Below, one piece after another: positions 45,871 through 56,366 of a stretch of DNA of 64,000 bases; the stretch's first letter is position 1; each line of letters opens with the position of its first letter. This DNA is from Tunturiibacter gelidiferens (lineage in GTDB: Bacteria > Acidobacteriota > Terriglobia > Terriglobales > Acidobacteriaceae), in the NCBI RefSeq assembly GCF_013410115.1, contig NZ_JACCCV010000001.1, positions 124,001 through 188,000 on the forward strand, given 5' to 3'. Under the pieces are notes generated by a model. That model was given only the letters and a program-made list of their open reading frames with translations. It ran no database searches and had not been told where the DNA came from. The position numbers and the translations under genes were made by a program.

Positions 45871-48800
45871 ATGCGACGAATTTCCCTTTTTGTTCCCGCT
45901 ATAACGATGGCCTTTATAGGCGCTGCATTTGGTCAAACCACTAGCGGAGATTTAGTCGGCACCGTAAAAGATCCATCAGGTGCTGCCATTGCGAGCGCAG
46001 CTGTTGTCGTGACCAACGAAGACACTGGCGTGGCTACCAGTGTTAAGGCCGGAACTGCGGGCGAATTCCGTGTGGGCAACCTTCTTCCTGGTAAGTATGA
46101 TCTCGTCGTAAGTTCTTCAGGTTTTCAGCCGTTTACGCTCCGCGGAATCGTCATCGAGCTCAATAAGACCTCTACTACCAACGTTGGTCTCTCGATTGGC
46201 GCCAGCACTACAGTGGAAGTCGCGGCAGAGGCCGGCGCCGCGCTGGATACTACCAGCACCAACCTCACCCAGACCTTTAGCAATGTCGAACTCACCGATC
46301 TTCCGTCGACGGCATCGGGTGGGTCGGCCGGCTTCGGCGTGTTGAACGCTTCGCTCTTGAGTCCCGGGGTGGCGTCAAGCGGAGGTATCGGTATCGGCGT
46401 AGGACCTTCGATTGGAGGTCAGCGCCCACGCAATAACAACTTCACCATTGAAGGAATTGACAACAATAACAAAGCTGTAACCGGCCCCCTTATCTATCTT
46501 CCGAACGATTCGGTTGAGAGCTTTACTCTGATTACAAACCAGTTTTCCCCGGAGTTCGGTCACTCTTCAGGGGGGCAGTTCAACACCAACGTCCTCTCCG
46601 GAACGAACAAGTTCCACGGGCGCCTGTATGAGTACTTTCAGAATCGCAATCTGAACGCCGAATCCGGCACTCAGGGCGGAAAGCCCGCCATCAACCCCCG
46701 CTACGATAATAACCGCTACGGCGGACAGGTTGGCGGACCGATCTTGCGCGATAAGCTCTTCTTTTTTGTCAACTTCGAACGTAACTCGATTGGGTCGAAC
46801 CCGGCCATTTTCTCCTGCGTGCCAACCGCCGCAGGACTCACAACTCTTCAGTCGCTGGGTTCGCCTTACGGCCTGAATGGAACCAACCTGGCTCAGTACC
46901 TTAAGTACACCCCCGCAGCGACAACGTCGGGGCCAAACGGGACAGGAATTGACGCGTCGGCCGACGTCGCCTGCGGAAGTGAGGCAACAGGGCCGCAATT
47001 CCTTACCGTCAACTCAGCGGTTTCAGGTGCATCAACCAATATTCCTTTAGGTAATTACCAGAGCACAGCAAGCACACCGTCAAACTTCGACGTCCTGACA
47101 ACAAGTGTCGACTACACGATCTCTAACAAAGACAGCTTCCGCGGACGTTATTTGTACAACCGGCTCACTGATACGGATACGGCAACCAATACGGTCCCAT
47201 TCCCAGTTTTCTTCACGCAACAGCCGTTCCGTTTCCAGCTCGTTGCACTTAGCGAATTTCACACGTTTACACCAAACCTCACCAACGAATTCCGCATTGG
47301 CTTCAATCGGTATTCGAACACCGTGACTGCGGGAAACTTTAGCTATCCCGGGCTCGATCAATTCCCCAACCTGGTCTTTGATGATCAAGGCTTTGTCAAT
47401 CTTGGACCGGATCCGAATGCACCGCAGTTCACGATTCAGAATCTGTATCAGGTCGTCGACAACGTCAGCTACGTTAAAGGAAAGCATACCCTCAAGATCG
47501 GATTTGACGGTCGCAAGTACATCTCTCCTCAAGGATTCACGCAGCGAGCGCGAGGAGACTACGAGTGGAATGCCCTCTCAGAGTTTCTTCAGGATCTCGC
47601 ACCTACGAGCTTCGGAGAGCGTTCTACTGGCAACCTGACCTACTACGGCGATCAGACCGCGCTCTATGGCTATGTCAACGATACCTGGCGGGTTAGCCCC
47701 AGGGTTACACTCAACGGTGGCCTTCGGTATGAGTTCACCGCCGTTCCTGTCGGCGAGCGGGCACAAGCGCTGAATTCTGCTGCCTCCGTTCCTGGCCTGA
47801 TCAGCTTCGGGAAGCCGTCACCAGCCTACAAGAGCTTTGCGCCTCGCTTTGGCGTCAACTTTGCACCCGATGACAAGACCTCTATTCGCGCAGGTTTCGG
47901 GCTGTCCTACGATGTGCTGTTTGACAACCTTGGTACCCTCTCCTTTCCTCCGCAGTATTCGGCCACCAATGATGTCGGCAACCCTGGCAACCCTGCACCA
48001 GGAGACCCGAACTTCCTCGCGAACGGAGGTCTTCCTCCCGGCAAGGGCGGCATCCTGGTCTTCCCGAACACACCGGCTGGCCTCGCAGATCAGCGCGCGT
48101 CCACTGCTGCATACATTCCCAACCAGACGGTCCCCTATTCGGAGACCTACACGCTCACCATTCAGCGCACCTTTGCGACCAACTACACAGCCGAGATTGG
48201 ATATGTCGGTACCCGAGGCATTCATCTACCGACGCAGATCCAACTCAACATTCAACCGCGGGTCAATGCATCGAATGTGCTTCCCACCTCGTTGAACGGC
48301 GGTACTTCGGTCATCGCTCCTGCAGGTGCCAGCACGTTGGCTGCGATCAACAGCCTGTCAAATATCCGCCCGGATTTCCTCGCCGCTGGCTTTACGAGCA
48401 AGATGACTTCTTATCAGCCTTATTCCAGTTCCAACTACAACGCTCTGGTTGCGAACGTGACTCGCCAGTTCACCGGTGGATTGCAGACCAATCTTTCCTA
48501 CACCTACAGCAAGACGATGGATGACGCAACGGCGGAAGTCTTCGCGACTACGCTCACTCCGCGACGTCCACAGAATTCGCAGAACGTAGCGGCCGACTAC
48601 AGCCGTTCAGCGCTTGACCGTACGCATCGCATCTCGCTCGAAGCGGTCTACGATCTGCAGCTTTACAAGCATGCCCACTCGTTTCTTCTAAGGAATGTCG
48701 TTGGTAACTGGACCATTGCACCCATCTACACCTACGAATCGCCCGAGTACGCCACTGTGCTCTCCGGCATCAATTCAAACCTGAACGGCGACAGCACCGC

Positions 48801-49284
48801 AATCGATCGCTCGATCATCAACCCGAACGGTGTGAAGGGGACAGCAAGTACGGTATCGGCTCAACATGCTACCAATCTCGATAGCCTCTGCACGCCGGGG
48901 ACAGAAACGACAACTTGCACTGCGAACATCGTCGGCTATGTAGCCGACAACCCAAACGCTTATTACATCCAGGGTGGAAAGGGAACGCTCCCGAACGGTG
49001 CGCGTAATACTTTGCCTACTCGTCCAATTAATAACTTCGATATGTCACTTTTGAAGCGCGTCACATTCCGCGAACGATACTCAATCGAGTTCGGAGCGCA
49101 GGCTTATAACGTACTCAACCATGCTCAATACACTCCCGGCACGGTGAATAACATCAACTCGACCTCCAATACAACGACGTATATCAACTTCCAAAGGGTT
49201 GATAACGCGTTCTTCAATCAGCCCGGCAAGGTCTTCGCCAACAATGCCCGCACAATGCAACTGTCCGGGAAACTCTTCTTCTAA
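45871..49284 (+). CDS. second Oar-like TonB-dependent receptor
   Basis: The 1137-residue protein has a signal peptide (MRRISLFVPAITMAFIGAA), a CarboxypepD_reg domain at about 24-105 (GDLVGTVKDPSGAAIASAAV), a plug (about 115-235, including RNNNFTIEGIDNNN) and a large barrel ending LSGKLFF. It differs from the receptor at 37772 in detail and is not a recent duplicate. The ATG at 45871 follows GGAGAGAAG; an earlier in-frame ATG at 45802 precedes the signal peptide by 23 residues. It is a single-gene unit with a strong terminator. Its substrate is unknown. Confidence 0.93.
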   Translation: MRRISLFVPAITMAFIGAAFGQTTSGDLVGTVKDPSGAAIASAAVVVTNEDTGVATSVKAGTAGEFRVGNLLPGKYDLVVSSSGFQPFTLRGIVIELNKTSTTNVGLSIGASTTVEVAAEAGAALDTTSTNLTQTFSNVELTDLPSTASGGSAGFGVLNASLLSPGVASSGGIGIGVGPSIGGQRPRNNNFTIEGIDNNNKAVTGPLIYLPNDSVESFTLITNQFSPEFGHSSGGQFNTNVLSGTNKFHGRLYEYFQNRNLNAESGTQGGKPAINPRYDNNRYGGQVGGPILRDKLFFFVNFERNSIGSNPAIFSCVPTAAGLTTLQSLGSPYGLNGTNLAQYLKYTPAATTSGPNGTGIDASADVACGSEATGPQFLTVNSAVSGASTNIPLGNYQSTASTPSNFDVLTTSVDYTISNKDSFRGRYLYNRLTDTDTATNTVPFPVFFTQQPFRFQLVALSEFHTFTPNLTNEFRIGFNRYSNTVTAGNFSYPGLDQFPNLVFDDQGFVNLGPDPNAPQFTIQNLYQVVDNVSYVKGKHTLKIGFDGRKYISPQGFTQRARGDYEWNALSEFLQDLAPTSFGERSTGNLTYYGDQTALYGYVNDTWRVSPRVTLNGGLRYEFTAVPVGERAQALNSAASVPGLISFGKPSPAYKSFAPRFGVNFAPDDKTSIRAGFGLSYDVLFDNLGTLSFPPQYSATNDVGNPGNPAPGDPNFLANGGLPPGKGGILVFPNTPAGLADQRASTAAYIPNQTVPYSETYTLTIQRTFATNYTAEIGYVGTRGIHLPTQIQLNIQPRVNASNVLPTSLNGGTSVIAPAGASTLAAINSLSNIRPDFLAAGFTSKMTSYQPYSSSNYNALVANVTRQFTGGLQTNLSYTYSKTMDDATAEVFATTLTPRRPQNSQNVAADYSRSALDRTHRISLEAVYDLQLYKHAHSFLLRNVVGNWTIAPIYTYESPEYATVLSGINSNLNGDSTAIDRSIINPNGVKGTASTVSAQHATNLDSLCTPGTETTTCTANIVGYVADNPNAYYIQGGKGTLPNGARNTLPTRPINNFDMSLLKRVTFRERYSIEFGAQAYNVLNHAQYTPGTVNNINSTSNTTTYINFQRVDNAFFNQPGKVFANNARTMQLSGKLFF

Positions 49285-49299
49285 CTGAAGATTGCAACA

Positions 49300-49332
49300 A
49301 AAAAGGGATGGGCTAAAGCCCGTCCCTTTTTT
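49300..49332 (+). terminator. Rho-independent terminator after the second receptor
   Basis: An A/G-rich arm (about 49300-49314) pairs with GCCCGTCCCTTTTTT across a TAAA loop and ends in a run of seven T. Confidence 0.88.
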
Positions 49333-49463
49333 TGTCGATAAAACGGCTGCGCTAGCAAAAGTCTGTAAGTCTTGCATTTTCTGCGTGTGTTTGCCCACCT
49401 ACAATCTGTTTGCCGAGGACCGCTTTACCCCGCCAAATCAAGCATTTATCATTGAAGTACACC

Positions 49464-52367
49464 ATGGCTGATGATCTGTTTCCGCAAGACCCGAAGAACC
49501 CTGACGCACCCTCCCCGCAGGACGCGAACTCCAACAACCCTCCCCCCGCAGGATCTCCTCCGGACGGCTCGACCGTCCAGGGCCGGGGTGCTGCGTTTAT
49601 GCTCTCCATCAATATAGAAGAGGAGATGCGGAGGTCGTATCTCGACTACTCCATGTCCGTCATCATCGGCCGCGCTCTGCCCGATGTGCGCGACGGTCTC
49701 AAGCCTGTTCATCGCCGTATCCTCTACGGCATGCAGGAGATGGGTCTCCAGTTCAACAAGAAGTACACCAAGTCCGCCAAGGTCGTCGGCCACGTGATGG
49801 GTAACTACCATCCCCATGGCGACTCCGCCATCTACGACACCATGGTCCGGCTCGCCCAGCCATTTTCTCTCCGCTATCTATTAGTAGACGGTCAGGGAAA
49901 CTTTGGCTCCGTGGACGGTGACTCCGCCGCGGCCATGCGGTACACCGAATCCCGCCTCACCCGGCTTGCCGGTGAGATGCTCGCGGACATCGACTACGAC
50001 ACGGTCGACTTCTCTCCGAACTATGATGAGTCGTCGCTTGAACCTACCGTGCTCCCGGCCCGCATTCCGAACCTTATCGTCAACGGCAGCTCCGGCATTG
50101 CCGTCGGTATGGCGACGAACATTCCGCCGCACAATCTCACCGAGATCGTGAACGCGTGTATCTCGCTGCTGCAGAAGTCCCCGCAGGATCATCGACCAGA
50201 TCTCGACCTCGTCCTGGAGCACGTGCTTGGACCGGACTTCCCGACTGGCGGCTACCTGTTCGGCAAGACGAATATCCCCCAGGCCTACCGCACTGGCCGC
50301 GGGCGCTTCATGATGCGCGCCAAAGCGTCCATCGAGAACATCTCCGGCGGGCGTCAGGCCATCATCGTCACGGAGATTCCTTACCAGGTCAACAAGTCCA
50401 AGCTCATCGAACGTATCGCCGAACTCGTCAATGAAGGCGTCATCACCGACATCGCACGCGACGAGTTCCGTGACGAGTCCGATCGCGACGGGATGCGCAT
50501 CGTCATCGGGCTGAAGCGCGGCGCCGAGCACCAGATCGTTCTCAACCAGCTCCATAAGCACACCCAGATGCAGGAGTCGTTCTCGATGATCTTCCTGGCC
50601 GTCCACAATGGTCAGCCGAAGGAACTCCCGCTCGACCAGGCGATCCGGGCGTTCCTCGATCACCGCACAGAAGTAGTCCGCCGCCGGACTGCCTTCCTGC
50701 TCGCGAAGGCTCGCGACCGCGAACACATTCTGCTTGGATATCAGATCGCGCTCGATCATCTCGACAACGTCATCAAGATTATTCGCCAGTCGTCCAGCCG
50801 TGCCGATGCTCGCGAGAACCTCTTCTCCTACTTCTCGAACAAACGCATCAACCTGCGTGGCACCGAGCTCGCCGGCATCACACTCGACCCCGTGAAGTAC
50901 AACATCGACATGACGTTCTCCACCACGGGCACGTTGATCCTTTCCTACAAGCAGATCGACGCGATCCTCGAACTGCAGCTGTACCGCCTCACGCAGCTTT
51001 CTATTGATGAGTTGCTCAAGGAACTTGCCGAGGTTCGCGACAACATCACAGAGTTCGAGTCAATCCTGGCTTCACCGGCGAAGTTGCGCAAGGTCATCGT
51101 CAAGGAGCTTACCGAGATTCGCGACAAGTACGGCGATGCTCGCCGCACTACCATCATTGATGAGACTGCCGAGCTGCAGCTGGAAGATCTAATCACCGAT
51201 GAGCAGGTGGCAGTCACGGTATCGAACACCGGTTATCTCAAGCGCACGCCTATCTCGATCTACCGGCAGCAGCGTCGTGGCGGCACGGGGCGGCTTGGTA
51301 TGAAGACTCGCGAAGAGGACTTTGTCGCGCAGCTCATCATCGACTCGACCCATGCGTATCTTCTCTGCTTCACGAATACGGGTCGCGTCTACTGGCTGAA
51401 GGTGTATGAGGTTCCTGATGTTGGCGCGGCGGGCAAGGGTAAAGCCATGGCTTCGCTGGTCGCTCTGCAGCCTGGCGAGAAGGTGGTGACGATTCTGCCG
51501 GTTCGCGATCTTGAAGAGGACTCGAAGTACATCCTGTTTGCGACGCGCAATGGAACGGTGAAGAAGACAGCGCTGAAGGACTTCTCGAATGTGATGGCGC
51601 GCGGGATTATCGCGATCAATATCGAGAAGGATGATGAGCTGATCATTGCGCGGATTACGGATGGGCAGCAGGTGATCTTCCTGGCTACGCATGATGGCAT
51701 GGCTATCCGGTTCAATGAGCAGGACTTACGCCCGATGGGGCGGCCGGCTACGGGAAATCGCGGAATTACGCTGAAGAAGGGCGACTATGTGATCGGAGCG
51801 GCGGTGACGCCTTCGAACGAGGCGCGCAACAAGCAACGGCTGGAACGTGCTGCTCAGAAAGGGCTTACGGATCAGGTGGAAGCGGCGATTGACGAGGCTA
51901 CCGAGTCGACTGAGGGGCAGCCGCTGGAGCTGGCTGAGCCTGGTGAGCTGGCTGCTCCAGTGGCTTCGGCTGAGGTTGCGGCTAAGCTTGAAAAGCTTGA
52001 TAAACAGCTGGGTTTGACGCCTTGCCTGGTGCTTACGGTGAGTGAGAATGGGTTTGGCAAGCGGACCGATGTGGATCAATATCGCCTGCAGTCGCGTGGC
52101 GGTAAAGGGGTCATCAACATGAAGACGACCCCTAAGATCGGCAAGGTTACGAGCATTCAGCTGGTCGATGACACGACGGAGATGATGGTGATCAGCCAGT
52201 TTGGCAAGATCATTCGCATTGATACTAAGAGCGTTAGGGCCGCGGGGCGGAGTACGCAGGGGGTGAAGCTGCTGGATCTTGAGGATCAGGATAAGGTGGC
52301 GGCTGCGGTGGTGATTCCTCCGGAGGAGGCTAAGACTCAGCCGGAAGAGGGAACTTTGCTGCAGTAG
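49464..52367 (+). CDS. gyrA: DNA gyrase subunit A
   Basis: GyrA is the breakage-reunion subunit of DNA gyrase. The 967-residue protein has a Pro/Asn-rich N-terminal extension of about 40 residues, the winged-helix domain with [13 protein letters not shown], catalytic Tyr160 in [11 protein letters not shown], the tower/coiled-coil domain and a C-terminal beta-pinwheel with the GyrA-box variant QRRGGTG, confirming gyrase rather than topoisomerase IV. The quinolone-determining Ser and Asp in GDSAIYD are the wild-type residues. About 65 residues at 784-849 (rich in Ala, Glu, Lys and Gln) interrupt the pinwheel. The ATG at 49464 is used; a frame from 49410 would overlap the leader. Confidence 0.96.
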   Translation: MADDLFPQDPKNPDAPSPQDANSNNPPPAGSPPDGSTVQGRGAAFMLSINIEEEMRRSYLDYSMSVIIGRALPDVRDGLKPVHRRILYGMQEMGLQFNKKYTKSAKVVGHVMGNYHPHGDSAIYDTMVRLAQPFSLRYLLVDGQGNFGSVDGDSAAAMRYTESRLTRLAGEMLADIDYDTVDFSPNYDESSLEPTVLPARIPNLIVNGSSGIAVGMATNIPPHNLTEIVNACISLLQKSPQDHRPDLDLVLEHVLGPDFPTGGYLFGKTNIPQAYRTGRGRFMMRAKASIENISGGRQAIIVTEIPYQVNKSKLIERIAELVNEGVITDIARDEFRDESDRDGMRIVIGLKRGAEHQIVLNQLHKHTQMQESFSMIFLAVHNGQPKELPLDQAIRAFLDHRTEVVRRRTAFLLAKARDREHILLGYQIALDHLDNVIKIIRQSSSRADARENLFSYFSNKRINLRGTELAGITLDPVKYNIDMTFSTTGTLILSYKQIDAILELQLYRLTQLSIDELLKELAEVRDNITEFESILASPAKLRKVIVKELTEIRDKYGDARRTTIIDETAELQLEDLITDEQVAVTVSNTGYLKRTPISIYRQQRRGGTGRLGMKTREEDFVAQLIIDSTHAYLLCFTNTGRVYWLKVYEVPDVGAAGKGKAMASLVALQPGEKVVTILPVRDLEEDSKYILFATRNGTVKKTALKDFSNVMARGIIAINIEKDDELIIARITDGQQVIFLATHDGMAIRFNEQDLRPMGRPATGNRGITLKKGDYVIGAAVTPSNEARNKQRLERAAQKGLTDQVEAAIDEATESTEGQPLELAEPGELAAPVASAEVAAKLEKLDKQLGLTPCLVLTVSENGFGKRTDVDQYRLQSRGGKGVINMKTTPKIGKVTSIQLVDDTTEMMVISQFGKIIRIDTKSVRAAGRSTQGVKLLDLEDQDKVAAAVVIPPEEAKTQPEEGTLLQ

Positions 52368-52402
52368 TTTTTTGTTTGCGGTAATTTTTTATGATGTGGT
52401 GG

Positions 52403-52439
52403 CGCCCGTTTTTGCTGGGGTTTTTGGCAAAAACGGGCG
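52403..52439 (+). terminator. hairpin after gyrA, shared with 53248-53284
   Basis: CGCCCGTTTTTGC (52403-52415) pairs perfectly with GCAAAAACGGGCG (52427-52439), then TTTT. The same stem arms recur at 53248-53284. Confidence 0.8.
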
Positions 52440-52446
52440 TTTTCGC

Positions 52447-52495
52447 GTGGTGAATTGGTGGTGAGAACGTGGTGGATTGCGTGGTGAGCGTGGTG
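52447..52495 (+). repeat. phased GTGGTG array, copy 2
   Basis: Five exact GTGGTG hexamers begin at 52447, 52458, 52469, 52481 and 52490, giving steps 11-11-12-9, the same as at 37454. It follows the gyrA terminator directly. Confidence 0.75.
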
Positions 52496-52659
52496 TTTTA
52501 GCAGCGTGTTTTTTGGGCTCTAAAGATGCGCCACCTCTTCCGGGTTTATTTTTGGGTTTCCCGTTTTGGGAATGCGGGTGGGTTGGAGGCTGCTATTCTT
52601 TTCTGGCTTTCGTGGCAGCGCCCTGGATTGATTGGGCTGGCTGCGTAGGAGAACTTGCC

Positions 52660-53205
52660 ATGAGCAGCAATGAGAAGACGCGGGGCAGCTTCACGCAGAG
52701 GGTCAAGCACGAGCTTATTGAGTTCTGGATGATCGCCTTGTACCTGATGTTCTTCTTCTGTGCGCTGGTGACGTACACGATGCTGCTGTTGAAGAAGTAT
52801 GAGGTCAGCAACGATGTACTGAACTACGGCTTTGCGGTGATGAATGCGCTGGTGATCGGCAAGGTGATTCTGGTGGGGGAGATGATGCGCGTGGGCAGGG
52901 GCTACGAGAAGAGGCCGCTGTACCAGTCTGTCCTGTTGAAGTCGATTGTCTTCGCGGGGCTTGTGCTGGTGTTCCATATCCTCGAGGAGACGGTGAAGCG
53001 GGTGATTGCGGGGAAGCCGTTTGGTACGGTCTGGCACCATCTGCAGTGGGAGGACATGGTCTCGCGGGCGCTCGTCATCTTCTGCGCGTTCGTTCCGCTG
53101 TTTGCGTTCAGGGAGATTCGCCGGGTGCTTGGTGAGGAGAAGCTCTACGCTCTGTTGCGCGGGCGAGGAGTCGCCGACATGCCGGATTCTCCTGTCGGAC
53201 GCTAG
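52660..53205 (+). CDS. four-TM membrane protein of unknown function
   Basis: The 181-residue protein has four predicted membrane helices (about 20-42, 55-74, 88-106 and 130-148) and short basic termini. Conserved-looking charged residues lie near the membrane (VFHILEETVKR, MMRVGRGYEKRP). The ATG at 52660 follows TAGGAGA; the long in-frame extension back to 52477 is not supported. No family is recognised. It is flanked on both sides by related hairpin plus GTGGTG elements. Confidence 0.75.
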   Translation: MSSNEKTRGSFTQRVKHELIEFWMIALYLMFFFCALVTYTMLLLKKYEVSNDVLNYGFAVMNALVIGKVILVGEMMRVGRGYEKRPLYQSVLLKSIVFAGLVLVFHILEETVKRVIAGKPFGTVWHHLQWEDMVSRALVIFCAFVPLFAFREIRRVLGEEKLYALLRGRGVADMPDSPVGR

Positions 53206-53247
53206 CTGTTGCTGAGCGCAGAATTGCGTAGGCGATCAACGAGATGA

Positions 53248-53284
53248 CGCCCGTTTTTGCTGGTGTTTTTGGCAAAAACGGGCG
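53248..53284 (+). terminator. hairpin with the same stem as the gyrA terminator
   Basis: CGCCCGTTTTTGC (53248-53260) and GCAAAAACGGGCG (53272-53284) repeat the arms found after gyrA, with a nearly identical loop, then TTTT. Confidence 0.8.
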
Positions 53285-53292
53285 TTTTCTAC

Positions 53293-53361
53293 GTGGTGTT
53301 TTGGTGGTGTAGATGCCGGAGTATTACCAAAACTCGCGTTCTGGGTGGTGTTTTGGTGATG
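53293..53361 (+). repeat. phased GTGGTG array, copy 3 (interrupted)
   Basis: GTGGTG begins at 53293 and 53304, then again at 53345 with GTGATG at 53356; both pairs are 11 bases apart. A 35-base unlike segment separates the pairs. Confidence 0.6.
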
Positions 53362-53380
53362 TCTGAAGTGAATTCTTAAA

Positions 53381-54530
53381 CTAGCCGCCGAAGACTGCCA
53401 TCGTTAAGGATTTTCCGAATGGTATGCCGAAATTCCCCGTTTTGTCACTGAATCCCACAGGATTTGACTCCGAAAAAAACGTAATTTCCTCACGGACTTT
53501 TTCGTTAAGGAGAGACTGAAGATAAACGATGAACGCAATCACCTTCGGCGGGCACGCCAAAGCTTCTTGCCGCCTAGGCAGAATCGAATCCACTCCGCAT
53601 TGGTAAGGAATGTAGGATTCGGTTCTTGGCAATAACGGTATCCTATCGTCGAACCAGATTTCAGCTGAGCATAGATCTTCGGGGTCAGGATACGAATGGG
53701 CAATCTTATTTCGAAGTCTGAAGACGCTTTCTATGTCTCGAACTTGTTGATCGGTCTCGCGAGGAGTTTTGGCTATTTCACGGCAGTGGAGCGGGAGACG
53801 CAAGAGCTTGTCTTTCCATGTTTCTCTTAATGCTTCTTGAAGAATTACCTTATTTTCAAGAAGTGTTTTATTGCGTAGAACAGCAATGAGCATATTTAGG
53901 TAGGACTCCGCCGTATAGGCACATTCCATCACCAACGCTGTTGCAATACAATTCTGATGCTCCATCTGTTTCATGTATCGGTCTATATCTTTCGCATGTT
54001 TGTCGCTGTCGCCTTTCTTGACCACTATGCTCTGCGGTACATCAATGTCTTTTACCTTTATCTTTCGTAACTCTCCTTCGAAATAGGTCATCATACGGCG
54101 GTGCCAATAGTGAGGATTGATTACAAGTCGATACTTCTCTAGCGACTCAAAGGATTCCTTGAGTCCTTTCTCGTGAAGTGCGAAATTGTGCGTAAACATT
54201 TTGAGTACTTCTTGCGAAGTAATCTTTCCACCGAAGCGGCGGACCTCTAGATTCAACCAACTTCGAACTATCGAAAGATAGGTCGAGTCAGGAAGTTGTA
54301 AGAAATATTCATATTTAAAAGGAGCATCAGGATCTCCGTGCACACCTAGCGCGAGGGACATTAGTCCTTGCGGCCTCCCAAAAAGACTCTTCAGTAGCGC
54401 AAATAGATAAGCTTCCGGAAAAACTCAACGGAAGCCGAATAGACTGAGCTCCCATTCCTTTTATAGGTATAGGCCGTACTGCCTTCGCGAGGGATAAGTC
54501 AAAATCGGTGAGCAGTATTGGCGTACTCAT
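53381..54530 (-). pseudogene. unknown gene with HEPN-like Rx4H motif, split by a homopolymer frameshift
   Basis: The 3' frame (53381-54361 and open upstream) and a 5' frame from 54530 (MSTPILLTDFDLSLAKAVRP) read as one protein if one A is removed from the AAAAA run at 54419-54423, joining LPLS to FPEAYLFALLKSL. The joined product has about 382 residues. LRNKIAHSYPDPED carries the Rx4H motif of HEPN ribonucleases within a helical region; this supports, but does not prove, an RNase or defence role. Without the frameshift, ATG 54361 (AAGG site upstream) could still start a 326-residue product. The locus is AT-rich relative to the flanks, suggesting transfer. Confidence 0.6.
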
Positions 54531-54623
54531 CTAATGAACATATTAGGTGACGCAGGCCGCATCTAAAAATCTAAATGTAGATGCCTCGCAGGCGCACAAA
54601 TGAATGTTGTCGCGCGAGGAGTC

Positions 54624-55283
54624 TTATTCGCCGCCCAACTTTGAGTCCTCGTGAACCGCCACTAGTTGCGCAGCTAGCATTGAGCCAAGCAGTTCCTTCA
54701 TGGCGGTCAAATCAATCTTTCCTTCGCGCCACGCAATGTCAGCTTCCTCAAGCGCCTTATAGTATGGCCTCTTGTCGGCAGAGATTTGTTCGGGAATGGT
54801 CAGCTTACCGGGTAGTAGATAGCCCAGCTTCACGCAGAGAATCAGATATGAGGCCGCACGCGAAGTCCTTCCGTTTCCGTCAGTGAAGGGATGAATCCAG
54901 TTCAGCCTCCACATGACATAGGAAGCAAGATGTAGTGGACTCTTCTCGTTCCACCTTTCGTTCACGTAGTCGCATAGCTCTTCGATCATTTCCGGAATCC
55001 GGAAAGGGTCTGGAGGGGTATGGCCGCTTCCCTGAATCTCGATTCCAGAGGGTCGCCAGTTTCCGGCGTACCCCGAGAGACCCATCAGCGCCACGCGATG
55101 AAGAGTCTGAAGATGAGAGGGACGAAACTTGAAGGGCCGCTCAGGGTCGAGGAAGCTCTGGATCATCTCGACGACAACCTGAAATTGCTTCAGGCCATTG
55201 AGGACCTCTTGCTGCGCTTTAAGCGCGGGATCGGTGATCAGCTCAGCTTCGAAAGCCTGACTGTGCCGAACCTCATCCGCCAT
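54624..55283 (-). CDS. Fic-domain protein (AMP/NMP transferase), toxin half of a split pair
   Basis: The 219-residue protein has the Fic active site HPFTDGNGRTSR at residues 131-142 with catalytic H131 and a flap-like segment SGIEIQGSGHTPPDP at 79-93. Fic enzymes transfer AMP or another nucleotide part to target proteins. No inhibitory helix is evident within this protein. Its ATG overlaps the stop of the small upstream gene (TAATG), the arrangement of class I Fic modules with a separate antitoxin. The target is unknown. Confidence 0.92.
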   Translation of the reverse strand: MADEVRHSQAFEAELITDPALKAQQEVLNGLKQFQVVVEMIQSFLDPERPFKFRPSHLQTLHRVALMGLSGYAGNWRPSGIEIQGSGHTPPDPFRIPEMIEELCDYVNERWNEKSPLHLASYVMWRLNWIHPFTDGNGRTSRAASYLILCVKLGYLLPGKLTIPEQISADKRPYYKALEEADIAWREGKIDLTAMKELLGSMLAAQLVAVHEDSKLGGE

Positions 55284-55465
55284 TAAAGTGCCTTGGCTTC
55301 GATCTGTAAAAGTTCGTCTTGCTCGGCAACCATCTCGCGCGTTACGCGGTCGTTTTCAATCTTCGTATTGCCATACGCGAAGCTCCGCCGTTGAGCCTGC
55401 AATTCATCCGGTGAGACAGGGCGCGAACGAGCTGCATCTATGAGCATTTGAAGATTTTTCGGCAT
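55283..55465 (-). CDS. candidate antitoxin of the Fic protein
   Basis: The 60-residue protein has S28FAYGN33 followed by T34KIEN38, close to the Fic inhibitory-helix motif (S/T)xxxE(G/N), in the context QRRSFAYGNTKIEN. Such small proteins encoded directly before Fic block its ATP site in class I systems (VbhA/VbhT is the model). The ATG at 55465 has an AGAGGAAA site; a longer in-frame start at 55648 lacks support. Coupled translation with fic by TAATG would keep antitoxin in supply. Confidence 0.78.
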   Translation of the reverse strand: MPKNLQMLIDAARSRPVSPDELQAQRRSFAYGNTKIENDRVTREMVAEQDELLQIEAKAL

Positions 55466-55610
55466 GACGGTTTCCTCTGTCTTTTTGAGGTTATCACTTA
55501 AGCAGCTTCGCGTTCCAGCATGCGAAAGAGGGGTACGCAGTGGATAAACAGGATAATCTCGCTCTGGTGGATTAGTGCCGTCTTTCCCATGGAGGAACCC
55601 AAGACTGTGG

Positions 55611-56210
55611 CTAGGTCGCAGGCACCAATGCGATGTCGTCGCCGACAAAGGCGTGCAGCGATTGGCCTTGTTTGATTTCGACGTTCTTGCCGTGTTTGAT
55701 CAGGCCGATGGGTCCGAAGAGCACTGTGAGGACTACGGCGCCGGTGGTTCCGCTTTCGCCTTCTTTGCCTTTTGTGCCGCGTAGCTTGATCTTGGTGTCG
55801 CCTGCCTTGAGGTAGTTGAGGCGAATGTTCAGATCGCCGGCTTTGCCCATCATTCCTGACTTCTCGGCTTTGGTGACCTCGCCGATTGCTTTATCTCCGG
55901 CTTTTGCGACTACGATGTCTCCGACCTTGAGGTCATCGACGAGCGTTAGCGTCACCGGATCGCCTTCGGATGCGGTCTTTGAGCTGAGGTCCTGTGCAAA
56001 CTGGAGATTCACGTCCGTGCCATCACGCAGCATGTACCTGCCTGAGGCGTCCGGAGCATTTGGGTTGGGAGGAGTTACAGGTGCTGGGGTGACTGCGGCG
56101 GCGAGTGGGGATGATGCGGGAGCGGATGTTCCAGTTACAGCTTGTTGCGCTTGGGCGAGATTGCCGAATCCAGAGAGAACCAAGAAAAGTGAAGCAAGGG
56201 GGTAACGCAT
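55611..56210 (-). CDS. exported beta-rich protein of unknown function
   Basis: The 199-residue product has a signal peptide (about 1-22, ending AQAQ), an Ala/Pro/Ser linker and a domain from about 65 with regularly spaced Gly/Val strands (DPVTLTLVDDLKVGDIVV, GDLNIRLNYLKAGDTKI). The pattern resembles a family common in Acidobacteriota that I know only as hypothetical. The ATG at 56210 starts the signal peptide; frames running much further upstream pass through repeats and are not real. A periplasmic or surface location is likely. Confidence 0.7.
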   Translation of the reverse strand: MRYPLASLFLVLSGFGNLAQAQQAVTGTSAPASSPLAAAVTPAPVTPPNPNAPDASGRYMLRDGTDVNLQFAQDLSSKTASEGDPVTLTLVDDLKVGDIVVAKAGDKAIGEVTKAEKSGMMGKAGDLNIRLNYLKAGDTKIKLRGTKGKEGESGTTGAVVLTVLFGPIGLIKHGKNVEIKQGQSLHAFVGDDIALVPAT

Positions 56211-56366
56211 TTTTTTCGTACGACCTGATCTCAACAAGTTTGAAGTCAAGACGAAAGCTATCTTCATTCGTGTGACAAAACAAGGGGGAAAATCGCGATA
56301 CTCCACTAAAGTCGCAGCTGGAGGGAATTGTTTGCGTTGGTGTGAAGCTGCGGGAGGAGGGTAAAA

